Assembly (NCBI GenBank): GCA_036266155.1
Contig: DATANR010000208.1
Span: forward strand, 1-37,422
Direction: 5' to 3'
Source: SIAJ01 sp036266155
GTDB taxonomy: Bacteria; Planctomycetota; Planctomycetia; Gemmatales; Gemmataceae
DNA length: 37,422 bases
The notes under the pieces are model-generated. The model did no database searches. It saw only the letters and a program-made list of their open reading frames with translations, and was not told the DNA's origin. Both the position numbers and the translations under genes were made by a program. Positions 26,528 to 33,557 of the stretch are shown here, in pieces (the stretch's first letter is position 1; the number at the start of each line of letters is the position of its first letter).

Positions 26528-26783
26528 CAACGCCGTGAAGGATTTCACGCCCGAGTTTACCCGGTTTTGCCCCGAAGGGGCCGGGCAGGATAGCCCAGGG
26601 CAACGCCCTGGGAATCGGGATCGAATTAACTCGCTGAGCATCCTGAAACGATGCGGCCGAGCGGCCGCACGCCTTCAGCGTGCACATGCTCGTTGTGCGC
26701 CACATTGCCCAGGGCGCTGCCCTGGGCTGTCCTGCCGAGCCCCTTCGGGGCGAAATGCATGTCAGAATCCTTCACGGCGTTGC
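26527..26783. repeat. MITE-like element with nested palindromes, copy 2
   Basis: A 257-bp element bounded by perfect 18-bp inverted repeats (GCAACGCCGTGAAGGATT at 26527-26544, its complement at 26766-26783). Inside are a forward module at 26569-26614, the GCACGCCTTCAGCGTGC hairpin, and an inverted module at 26706-26753. The order and much of the sequence match copy 1 at 8059-8283. There is no open reading frame of its own that is credible. Confidence 0.8.
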
Positions 26784-26798
26784 CTTTCAGGGTGCGAT

Positions 26799-27329
26799 TC
26801 AACCACCGGGTGTTACCCGTCCCCCAAGGCGTTGCCCTGGGCTGTCCTGCCCGGCCCCTTCGGGGCGAACGGCGCATTCAATCAGCACTTCGCGGACAAG
26901 ATAGCCAGGGTCGATCATTCCCAGTTGTGCATAAGTTGCCTGGGCCCGCGTGTTGTCGCGTTCGACGTAAAGGCGGATGCCGACGACATTCCCGGCCGCC
27001 CGGGCGTAGTCGATCATCGCCTGGTAAAGCTGGCGAAAGACGCCGTGGCGCCGGTGGTCCTCACGAACATAGACGCTCTGCATCCACCAGAACCAGCCGT
27101 CGCGCCAGTCGCTCCACTCGTAGGTGACCATCAGTTGTCCAACGATCTGATCGCCCGACTCGGCAACCAGATAAAAGCCCTTCGCATGGTCGGTGAATAC
27201 GCGTTCGACGCCGCGGGCCAACACCTCGGGGTCGAGGGCCTTGTGCTCCGTTTCCAGCGCCATCCGCCGGTTGAACTCAACGATGACGGCCGCGTCGCGC
27301 GGCTCGCCCCGTCGGATCGTCAGAGTCAT
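26799..27329 (-). CDS. GNAT family N-acetyltransferase with repeat-derived C-terminus
   Basis: A 176-residue acetyltransferase using acetyl-CoA; the acceptor is unknown. The start at ATG 27329 gives MTLTIRRGEPRDAAVIVEFN. Motif A is QSVYVREDHRRHGVFRQLYQ and the end of the GNAT fold is NTRAQATYAQLGMIDPGYLV. The last 24 or so residues (about AVRPEGAGQDSPGQRLGG and beyond) are read from a palindromic repeat at 26823-26869, so the original stop has been lost and the protein extended. The fold is complete before that point, so it may still work. It is divergent from apt with 79 bp between start codons. Confidence 0.85.
   Translation of the reverse strand: MTLTIRRGEPRDAAVIVEFNRRMALETEHKALDPEVLARGVERVFTDHAKGFYLVAESGDQIVGQLMVTYEWSDWRDGWFWWMQSVYVREDHRRHGVFRQLYQAMIDYARAAGNVVGIRLYVERDNTRAQATYAQLGMIDPGYLVREVLIECAVRPEGAGQDSPGQRLGGRVTPGG
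26823..26869. repeat. Palindromic module inside the GNAT 3' end
   Basis: An inverted copy of the two-hairpin module (CCAAGGCGTTGCCCTGGGCT, then GGCCCCTTCGGGGCG). It lies entirely within the reading frame of the GNAT gene and supplies its C-terminal codons. Confidence 0.8.
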
Positions 27330-27408
27330 CCCAATCTCCGCGGGTTGCGCCCGTTTCGCCAGGGCTTTTCGCTTTTGCCGCCGGCCCAAGTCGTGTAGGC
27401 TACTCACC

Positions 27409-27921
27409 ATGCAGCTTACCGATTACATCCGCGACATCCCGGACTTCCCCAAACCCGGCATCCTGTTCAAGGACATTACGCCCTTGCTGGCGCACCCGGA
27501 GGCCTTTGCCGCGTCCATTGAGCGGCTCTGCCACCATTACAAAGACGTGCAACTGGACGCCATTGCCGCGGCCGAGGCACGCGGCTTTCTTTTTGCGGCG
27601 CCGATGGCGCTCGAATTGAAGTTGCCGCTGGTTCCCTTGCGAAAGCCCGGCAAACTGCCGTATCGCACCTACAGCCTGAAATACGATCTCGAATACGGCA
27701 GCGCCGAATTGCAAATGCATGTCGACGGCGTGACGCCCAACAAGCGCGTACTGCTCGTCGACGACTTGCTCGCGACCGGCGGAACGATGAAGGCCGGCTG
27801 TGCGCTGATCGAGCAGGCGGGCGGCATCGTCGCCGGGTGCGCCTTTCTGGTGGAACTGGCGTTCCTGGGCGGCCGGCAACAGCTGGTCAAGTACGACGTG
27901 TTCAGCGTCTTGTCGTATTGA
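27409..27921 (+). CDS. apt: Adenine phosphoribosyltransferase
   Basis: Purine salvage enzyme converting adenine and PRPP to AMP and pyrophosphate in the cytoplasm. The 170-residue protein has the normal APRT start (IRDIPDFPKPGILFKDITPL), the AAAEARGFLFAAPMALEL segment, and the PRPP-binding loop VLLVDDLLATGGT at residues 114-126. The ATG at 27409 is at the family start; an open frame upstream to 27193 overlaps the divergent GNAT gene. The first of the seven membrane-protein genes starts 8 bp after the stop, so apt heads a long probable operon. Confidence 0.96.
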   Translation: MQLTDYIRDIPDFPKPGILFKDITPLLAHPEAFAASIERLCHHYKDVQLDAIAAAEARGFLFAAPMALELKLPLVPLRKPGKLPYRTYSLKYDLEYGSAELQMHVDGVTPNKRVLLVDDLLATGGTMKAGCALIEQAGGIVAGCAFLVELAFLGGRQQLVKYDVFSVLSY

Positions 27922-27929
27922 GTGCAGCA

Positions 27930-28454
27930 ATGTCCTTTGGTCCGGACGATCCGTACGACGATCGCGAACGCCGGCCGCGCTCGCGCTATGATCCGAGGTT
28001 CGACGACGCGCGCTGGGGCGACTACCGCGACGACTACGACGACGAGCCTCTCCAAACCGACCCGAGAGAAAAGGTCCGCCTGCCGGCGACGATTCTCTTG
28101 ATCGTCAGCATCACGGGGCTTGTGCTCACGGTCACCGGCCTCGCGTTGGCCGGAGTGGCCGGCTTTTTGAACCCGCCGCCGCGGCCTGAGATAATCGTCA
28201 ACGTCATCTTTGGCGCGCTCATTGGAACGATCGCACTGGCGTATTTTTCCATCATGGCCTTCGGCGCCGCGCGGATGCGCCAATGCCGCTCTTATGGAAT
28301 TTCCATGGCCGCGGTCATCATGGCCATTTCGAGCATCGCCATCCTGGGGCTGTGCGGCTTCTTCATTGTCCCATTTGGCGTCTGGGGATTGGTGATCATT
28401 GTGCAAGCCGACGTGAAGCGTGAGTTCGACCGTCGGCGAAAGTCCTATGAATGA
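27930..28454 (+). CDS. Small membrane protein, tandem family member 1
   Basis: A 174-residue protein with an Asp/Arg-rich cytoplasmic N-terminus (PDDPYDDRERRPRSRYDP, residues 5-22) and about four hydrophobic segments, beginning with LPATILLIVSITGLVLTV. It ends with the motif shared by the whole set, PFGVWGLVIIVQADVKREF, in which an FG-W-L hydrophobic turn is followed by a V-K/R-x-E-F tail. No enzymatic motif is seen and the function is unknown. The ATG 8 bp after apt is the start; the upstream frame overlaps apt. Confidence 0.78.
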   Translation: MSFGPDDPYDDRERRPRSRYDPRFDDARWGDYRDDYDDEPLQTDPREKVRLPATILLIVSITGLVLTVTGLALAGVAGFLNPPPRPEIIVNVIFGALIGTIALAYFSIMAFGAARMRQCRSYGISMAAVIMAISSIAILGLCGFFIVPFGVWGLVIIVQADVKREFDRRRKSYE

Positions 28455-28501
28455 CCGGGCGGCACGTGCCGACTCTTAGCGTTGTTACCCACAGGTGACT
28501 T

Positions 28502-29014
28502 ATGTCGAGCCAGGACCCCAACGACGGTTTTCGCGACGAACCGGAGGGCGAAGGAGAAATCCCCAACAATGACCGGCGTGAGGAAGCGCTTCGACGGGTC
28601 AAAGTGCCGGGCACGCTCTTGCAGTTGTTCGGCGCCGTGTGCATTGCGTGGAACGTGATGACCGGTGCGTTGAGCTTGATCAGCCCACAGTCAATTATCA
28701 ATCCGTATTTCGACTTCATCGAGGACCTGCAACGAAACAACCCGCCCGATAAACAGCAGAAACTGCCACCGCGCGATGAGGCAATCAAATCGCAGCAGGT
28801 TCAGGGCCCGATCGGCGCAGTGATTTTTATCATCGTGGGTGTTGTCGCGTTCATCGGCGGCAGCAAGATGAAGAGCCTGAGCGGTTATGGCTGGGCCATG
28901 GCGGGCTCGATCGTGACGATCTTCCCTGGACTGTGTTGTTGCTGTTTCCCTCTGTTACCCGGCATCTGGTCTCTGGTCGTACTGTTGAATCAGGACGTGA
29001 AACGTTCCTTCTGA
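28502..29014 (+). CDS. Small membrane protein, tandem family member 2
   Basis: 170 residues; acidic N-terminus (DPNDGFRDEPEGEGEIPNND), then three or four transmembrane stretches: around TLLQLFGAVCIAWNVMTGAL, IGAVIFIIVGVVAFIGG, and GYGWAMAGSIVTIFPG followed by a CCCC run and PGIWSLVVLLNQDVKRSF. The loop between the first two segments is long and polar. GSKMKSLSGYGWA resembles the GLSMKQVSGYGWA of member 3, so these two form a subgroup. Function unknown. Confidence 0.78.
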   Translation: MSSQDPNDGFRDEPEGEGEIPNNDRREEALRRVKVPGTLLQLFGAVCIAWNVMTGALSLISPQSIINPYFDFIEDLQRNNPPDKQQKLPPRDEAIKSQQVQGPIGAVIFIIVGVVAFIGGSKMKSLSGYGWAMAGSIVTIFPGLCCCCFPLLPGIWSLVVLLNQDVKRSF

Positions 29015-29032
29015 CCGGCGGAGCCCTGCGCC

Positions 29033-29602
29033 ATGGCCATTGACCCGTTGCCCGGTGATCCCGAGTTCCAGGCCAAGTGGATCACCGATGCTGCCCGTAC
29101 AGTACAGGCGCCGGGTATGGCGCTGATGTGGTGCGGCATCGTCTCCGTGCTGCTGGCGGTTTTGTTGCTGGTCATCTTGCTGGCCTCGCCGGACTCGCTT
29201 TTCCGGCCGATGTACGACCGGACGGTGAAGGCACAACGAGAGCAGGAGCCCGAGGAGCGCAGGCCGCTGCCGCCTTACCAGAAGTACCGCGACGCCAATC
29301 AACTTTCCTACACCGTCGGCAGCATCATCGATCTGGCCGCCAGCGTCGTCATCGTGATCGGCGGCCTGAGCATGAAACAGGTGAGTGGCTATGGCTGGGC
29401 GGTCACGGGAGCGATTTTGGCGACAATCCCGTGCGCCAATTGTGTTTGCTGTTTCAGTCTGCCGATCGGTATGTGGGCGCTCGTGGCCCTGTTCGGCAAG
29501 GATGTTCGTCTGGCGTTCCAGCGTATCTCGGCGATGGGCGGGTTGGAGAAATTGGCAGCGAGCTTGGACCCGTTGAATTATCCACCCGACGGCTCGGCCT
29601 AA
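29033..29602 (+). CDS. Small membrane protein, tandem family member 3
   Basis: 189 residues. Hydrophobic segments at MALMWCGIVSVLLAVLLLVI, SIIDLAASVVIVIGGLSMK, and GYGWAVTGAILATIPCANCV followed by PIGMWALVALFGKDVRLAF. The middle loop is charged (REQEPEERRPLPPYQKYRD). A cluster of cysteines (CANCVCC) occupies the same place as the CCCC run of member 2. It lacks the acidic tail of the other members and has instead an extra 25 residues at the C-terminus. Function unknown. The start is 18 bp after member 2. Confidence 0.78.
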   Translation: MAIDPLPGDPEFQAKWITDAARTVQAPGMALMWCGIVSVLLAVLLLVILLASPDSLFRPMYDRTVKAQREQEPEERRPLPPYQKYRDANQLSYTVGSIIDLAASVVIVIGGLSMKQVSGYGWAVTGAILATIPCANCVCCFSLPIGMWALVALFGKDVRLAFQRISAMGGLEKLAASLDPLNYPPDGSA

Positions 29603-29609
29603 TCGACGC

Positions 29610-30434
29610 ATGGCGGACTCCGCGATCGACCGTGAATCCGAACCGAGTGGTCGACCGAACCAGGCCGACCTGCGGGCCGATTACGACGACCACTTCGGCC
29701 GCGTCCGCACGCCACGCCAAATCCTGCGCCGCCGATTACTGATCCCGGCAATCGATTTCATCCTCTTGGGCATTTGTGGAATTCAAGCGTCGTGCTTCGG
29801 CGCGCTTGCTGCGACTGGTGAATTGTTTGATGGTTTCGAAGGCAAGGCAAATGATCTTGCGCTTTCGTTGGGAATGGCCATTGTTTTCTATCCGCTCTGT
29901 GGAATCGGCGTGGGGTTGTCGTTGTTGATACTTATCGGCGGCGTGGGAATGTTGCATTTGCAACATCATCGCGTCGCACTCATTGCCGCGTACATCGTAA
30001 CTGGCCTTTCGCTGGCTAGCGTCTTCGCTCTGCCCTTTTTCCCCTTCGGGATCTGGGCGCTCATCCTGTTGAACAAGACGGAGGTGCGCCAGGAGTTCGC
30101 CCGGCCCTCGGATCCGACCGAATTCGTGCGCGTCCGGCGCCGCCGCGAATTCCCGCGAGTCCCACCCCTCGGACTTCTGTTGATCGGCGGAACTGGATTC
30201 GCCTGCACGTTTGCGGCCTTCGTCGTAATCCTCTGGGACTACTTCACGGACGGTCAATGGCAGGACGCCGAGTTCATTTGGAGCGTCGCGCTCGCAGTAA
30301 TTGGCATGGCGGTTTTCACGGGACTGTTTTTGCGCGGCTTCATTCGCCGACGCCTCGCCAGGAATGCCGACCTGGCAGCGAGCCATACACCGTCACCATT
30401 CGATCATCGTGACCCGGAAGGGGACCATGCTTGA
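29610..30434 (+). CDS. Membrane protein, tandem family member 4
   Basis: 274 residues. The N-terminus carries the set's conserved element ADLRADYDDHFGRVRTPRQI, followed by an Arg cluster (RRRLLIPAIDF) and hydrophobic segments. The shared core ends LPFFPFGIWALILLNKTEVR then QEF. After a basic linker (FVRVRRRREFPRVPP) there are two further transmembrane segments, so this member has about six. It starts 7 bp after member 3 and its stop overlaps the next start. Function unknown. Confidence 0.8.
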   Translation: MADSAIDRESEPSGRPNQADLRADYDDHFGRVRTPRQILRRRLLIPAIDFILLGICGIQASCFGALAATGELFDGFEGKANDLALSLGMAIVFYPLCGIGVGLSLLILIGGVGMLHLQHHRVALIAAYIVTGLSLASVFALPFFPFGIWALILLNKTEVRQEFARPSDPTEFVRVRRRREFPRVPPLGLLLIGGTGFACTFAAFVVILWDYFTDGQWQDAEFIWSVALAVIGMAVFTGLFLRGFIRRRLARNADLAASHTPSPFDHRDPEGDHA

Positions 30435-31230
30435 CCCCCAGCTCAACCGCGAATCCGAACCGGTGCACGGCCCGACCCCCGCCGACCTGCGGGCCGATTA
30501 CGACGACGAGTTCGGCCGCATCCGTACGCCGCGACAGATTGCCCGCCGCAGGCTGCTGATCCCGGCGATCGACTTCCTGATCCTCGGCATCTTGGTGGCA
30601 ATGGCATCGCTCGGTTCGGCGATCTTCGTCATTTACGAATACATCGGCGACGCCGCCGACCCGCTGGAATACCTGGAGATGGTCGGACTGCTGACGCTCT
30701 GCATCCTCGGCGGCGCACTCTCGGCATTGATCATCGTCGCCGGCGACAGCATGTTGCGTCTGCGCCATCACCGCGTCGCGCTGATCGCCTCGTACATCGT
30801 GACGAGCCTGTCGCTGGCGAGCGTGTACGCCATCCTCTTCTATCCGTTCGGCATCTGGGCGCTCGTGTTGCTCTACAAGACCGAAGTGCGCGGCGAATTC
30901 GACAAGGTCGTGGATCCAAAAGAACCGCAAATCATCGAGCGGCGCGTTCCAGGCAGCAAGCGATCGCCGCGCCGCAATCCTCCCATGACGCTTCTTGCGA
31001 TTGGGGCATTTGGCCTCTTGTTCATGCTGATCGTTTGTTTCTTGATGCTGAGAACGGCCGATTCCACGGGTGCCTGGGACGAGGACGTCGTCCTTGGACC
31101 GATCGTCATTTGTTTGGTCGGAGCGGTCGGGTTCGGGATCGTGCTCGTCCGCGGAATTCAGCTCTATCGCCGGTTTCCGGACCCAAACAGCAAGTTGGAG
31201 CCGCCGGCACGGCCATTCGAGCCGGAGTGA
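30427..31230 (+). CDS. Membrane protein, tandem family member 5
   Basis: 267 residues, the closest relative of member 4: ADLRADYDDEFGRIRTPRQI and RRRLLIPAIDFLILGI at the start, MLRLRHHRVALIASYIVTSL in the core, and FYPFGIWALVLLYKTEVRGE at the end of the core. It too has an extra pair of C-terminal transmembrane segments. The ATG at 30427 overlaps the previous gene by 8 bp; an in-frame opening to 30301 lies inside that gene. The similarity points to a fairly recent duplication. Function unknown. Confidence 0.8.
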   Translation: MLDPQLNRESEPVHGPTPADLRADYDDEFGRIRTPRQIARRRLLIPAIDFLILGILVAMASLGSAIFVIYEYIGDAADPLEYLEMVGLLTLCILGGALSALIIVAGDSMLRLRHHRVALIASYIVTSLSLASVYAILFYPFGIWALVLLYKTEVRGEFDKVVDPKEPQIIERRVPGSKRSPRRNPPMTLLAIGAFGLLFMLIVCFLMLRTADSTGAWDEDVVLGPIVICLVGAVGFGIVLVRGIQLYRRFPDPNSKLEPPARPFEPE

Positions 31231-31234
31231 GGCT

Positions 31235-31783
31235 ATGTCCGACGACGAGAAACCTGAACCACTGCACGACGAACGTCGGCCCGCCTACCACGACGTCCGC
31301 GACGACTTCGACGACGAGTTCGGGCGATCAATGACACCGCGCGAAATCGTCCGGCGGATGGTCATGGTGCCGGCGATCGCGTTTATCGTGATCGGCGTGC
31401 TCGGCATCCTGGGGATGTGCGTGGCCGAAGCCTTTCTCCTTTTTGAGAACCTCGGGCGGGCACTAAACGGCCGATCTCAGCATTGGTTCAACATCATCCT
31501 CGGAACGCTCGGCATTGCCGTCGCCATGACCTTGTTTGGGATGACGATTGCCGGCGGCGTCAACATGTTGCAGCTCCGTCGCCGGTGGCTCGCGTTGTTC
31601 GCGGCCTATGTCGTCGCTAGCTTGTCGCTCGCCGGGTGCTATGCCATTCTCTTCTTCCCGTTCGGTGTCTGGGGTTTGGTTTTGCTCTATCGGCCCGATG
31701 TGCGCCGCGAATTCCCGCGGGCTAAGAAGGATCAGGCCGAGATCGATTTCGACGAGCCGCAGCGGCGCTCGGAGCGGGAGTAG
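31235..31783 (+). CDS. Small membrane protein, tandem family member 6
   Basis: 182 residues; N-terminus HDVRDDFDDEFGRSMTPREI, then four transmembrane segments, with VNMLQLRRRWLALFAAYVVA and FFPFGVWGLVLLYRPDVRRE as in the rest of the set. It lacks the C-terminal extension of members 4 and 5. The ATG at 31235, 4 bp after the previous stop, fits the conserved start; the track frame extends upstream only into the previous gene. Function unknown. Confidence 0.8.
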   Translation: MSDDEKPEPLHDERRPAYHDVRDDFDDEFGRSMTPREIVRRMVMVPAIAFIVIGVLGILGMCVAEAFLLFENLGRALNGRSQHWFNIILGTLGIAVAMTLFGMTIAGGVNMLQLRRRWLALFAAYVVASLSLAGCYAILFFPFGVWGLVLLYRPDVRREFPRAKKDQAEIDFDEPQRRSERE

Positions 31784-31787
31784 GCAC

Positions 31788-32294
31788 ATGTCCGACGCCG
31801 AACGACGCGAGCCAGCGTTCGATGACCGCCGGCCCCGATTCAGCGATATTCGCGACGACGACGACGAATTCGGCCGCACGCTGACGTCGCGGGAAGCCGC
31901 ACGGCAAAAATTGCTCGGCCCCGCCATCGGCCTCATTATCGTGGGCGCCATCGGCATTCTTGGCACGTTTGTGCTTTTGGTCGGATTACTCATCGAGCAT
32001 TTGGACGCCGCAATCAACGACGACGTCGAGGCCGTCAGTCTGGTTGCCTTTGAGTTTGGCGCACTGCTTGGCCTCGCGCTGTTTGTTTTCGTCGTGATGG
32101 GCGGCGTCGCGATGCTCCAACTGCGCCGCCGCTGGGTGGCGTTGTACTCGGCCTACATCGTCGCTGGCTTGTCGCTGGCGGGTTGCTATGCCATCATCTT
32201 GTATCCGTTCGGCTTTTGGGCGCTGATCGTTCTCTATCAGCCCCACGTTTGGCAAGAGTTTCAACGACGGCCCAGGAAAGAGCGCAATGATTGA
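31788..32294 (+). CDS. Small membrane protein, tandem family member 7
   Basis: 168 residues; N-terminus FSDIRDDDDEFGRTLTSREA, four hydrophobic segments, with VAMLQLRRRWVALYSAYIVA and LYPFGFWALIVLYQPHVWQE. It is closest to member 6. It starts 4 bp after the previous gene and overlaps hisI by 8 bp, so the whole apt-to-hisI stretch is compact and probably a single operon. Function unknown. Confidence 0.8.
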   Translation: MSDAERREPAFDDRRPRFSDIRDDDDEFGRTLTSREAARQKLLGPAIGLIIVGAIGILGTFVLLVGLLIEHLDAAINDDVEAVSLVAFEFGALLGLALFVFVVMGGVAMLQLRRRWVALYSAYIVAGLSLAGCYAIILYPFGFWALIVLYQPHVWQEFQRRPRKERND

Positions 32295-32658
32295 CTTCGA
32301 CAAGGCCGGCGGCCTCGTGCCGGCGATCGCCCAGGACGCCGACACGGGCCAGGTGCTCATGCTCGCCTGGATGAACCGCGAAGCGTTCGACGAGACCGTG
32401 CGCACGCAACGCGCGTGCTATTACAGTCGCAGCCGCGGCCGGCTCTGGCGCAAGGGCGAAGAAAGCGGCCACGTGCAAGAAGTGCGCGGCATCTTTGTCG
32501 ACTGCGACGCGGATACGGTGCTGCTCACGGTCAAGCAGATCGGCGGCGCGGCCTGTCATGAGGGGTATGCTTCGTGCTTCTTTCGCAAGCTGGAGGATGG
32601 CGAATTGCACGTCGAAGGCGAACGCGTGTTTGACCCGAAGGTGGTGTATAAGAAATGA
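32287..32658 (+). CDS. hisI: Phosphoribosyl-AMP cyclohydrolase
   Basis: Third step of histidine biosynthesis: ring opening of PR-AMP to ProFAR. The stand-alone 123-residue form without a HisE domain. The metal site is seen in FVDCDADTVLL (Asp72, Cys73, Asp74, Asp76) and in the Cys pair GGAACHEGYASCFFRK (Cys90, Cys97). WRKGEESGHVQEV is the family's central signature. The start overlaps membrane member 7 by 8 bp. The next his gene, hisG, comes only after the two TIR-like genes. Confidence 0.96.
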   Translation: MIDFDKAGGLVPAIAQDADTGQVLMLAWMNREAFDETVRTQRACYYSRSRGRLWRKGEESGHVQEVRGIFVDCDADTVLLTVKQIGGAACHEGYASCFFRKLEDGELHVEGERVFDPKVVYKK

Positions 32659-32683
32659 CTTGTGACCAAACGAGGCGGTCAAC

Positions 32684-33115
32684 ATGGCGCCCAAGCATGG
32701 GAGTTCGAAGTCGGGACGATCGAAAGGGCCCTACCGCGTCTTCGTCAGCCATGCGACGAAGGACAAGGCGATTGCTCGCGACATTTGCGAGCACATCGAA
32801 TTGACGACGACAGCGATCACCTTCCGGGACGACCGCGATATCGACAGTGGAGAACAGATTGACAAGGTAATTGAGAAACAAATTCGGGCAGTCGATGAAG
32901 TGGTGGTTCTGCTGACTGCGACTGGCAGGCAACGGTTTTGGATTGGCATGGAAGTCGGAATGGCCGTCATACTCAAAAAGCGTATCGTGCCGATTTGGTA
33001 CAATACACGGGTGTCTTCTATTTCGTTCTTGGCGACCCGTAAGGGTTATTTGTTCGATCAGATTGCCGACTATTTGGCGGCCCTGCGCGAGCGTGTCGAG
33101 GAGAAACGACGATGA
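32684..33115 (+). CDS. TIR-domain protein
   Basis: 143 residues, essentially a single TIR domain after a basic 16-residue N-terminus. Landmarks are the first strand and loop YRVFVSHATKDKAIARDICE (residues 17-36), the BB-loop region TFRDDRDIDSGEQIDKVIEK, the central strand VDEVVVLLTA, and FWIGMEVGMA with Glu90, which sits where TIR NADases have their catalytic Glu, followed by KRIVPIWY. In bacteria such domains cleave NAD+ or make signalling nucleotides, often in anti-phage defence. No sensor domain is attached. It starts 25 bp after hisI and its end overlaps the next gene by 4 bp. Confidence 0.85.
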   Translation: MAPKHGSSKSGRSKGPYRVFVSHATKDKAIARDICEHIELTTTAITFRDDRDIDSGEQIDKVIEKQIRAVDEVVVLLTATGRQRFWIGMEVGMAVILKKRIVPIWYNTRVSSISFLATRKGYLFDQIADYLAALRERVEEKRR

Positions 33116-33522
33116 AACACACGGACGGCGATCCGTTTGACATTCTCCTGGTATTTGACCCGTCGGAAACGGCACTCGCCGAAGTCATCGACGAACGCAT
33201 TGCCGCAACTGGCCTGACTTGTGTCAAACGCCCAGCCAAGGTGAAGGCGGGCGAGGACTTTGGCGCCATGATCCGCCAGATGATCGGCGCGACTGGCAGC
33301 ATCGTCTTGCTCATTTCGCAGGCGGCCATGAGAAATGAGATCATTCCGGTTTTCGCAGGTGCGGCCTGGGCTGGCAAGGTGCCGATGTTCGTCCTCAGGA
33401 ACAACGTGCGGTTGTCCAACGAGTGGGCGTACTTTAAGCGGTTTCCAGTCTTCTCCCTGTGGTCCGGCTTTCCGCGCTTCCTCAAGGCCGTCGACCAAAT
33501 TGCTGACAAAGCTACCGTCTAG
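33112..33522 (+). CDS. Degenerate TIR-like protein
   Basis: 136 residues with the same strand-helix order as a TIR domain: FDILLVFDPSETALAEVIDE, a helix-rich section (EDFGAMIRQMIGA), the strand TGSIVLLISQAA, and PVFAGAAWAGKVPMFVLRNN. The last stretch lines up with GMEVGMAVILKKRIVPIW of the upstream protein, but Val or Phe replaces the Glu, so NADase activity is unlikely. Its ATG overlaps the upstream stop (ATGA), implying coupled translation and probably a complex. hisG starts 35 bp later. Family assignment is by pattern only; a different flavodoxin-like fold is possible. Confidence 0.65.
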   Translation: MKHTDGDPFDILLVFDPSETALAEVIDERIAATGLTCVKRPAKVKAGEDFGAMIRQMIGATGSIVLLISQAAMRNEIIPVFAGAAWAGKVPMFVLRNNVRLSNEWAYFKRFPVFSLWSGFPRFLKAVDQIADKATV

Positions 33523-33557
33523 GCACCGAATTGCATCCTGGAATTTCAACCGCTCCC

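Noticed and set aside
25625..26869. CRISPR array
   Set aside because: The repeats are palindromic, occur in both orientations, have irregular spacing and no unique spacers of constant length; no cas gene is present.
26388..27398. Plus-strand frame of 336 codons across repeats and the GNAT gene
   Set aside because: The first half translates the palindromic repeats, giving recurring peptides such as PEGAGQDSPGQRPG, and the second half is antisense to the acetyltransferase.
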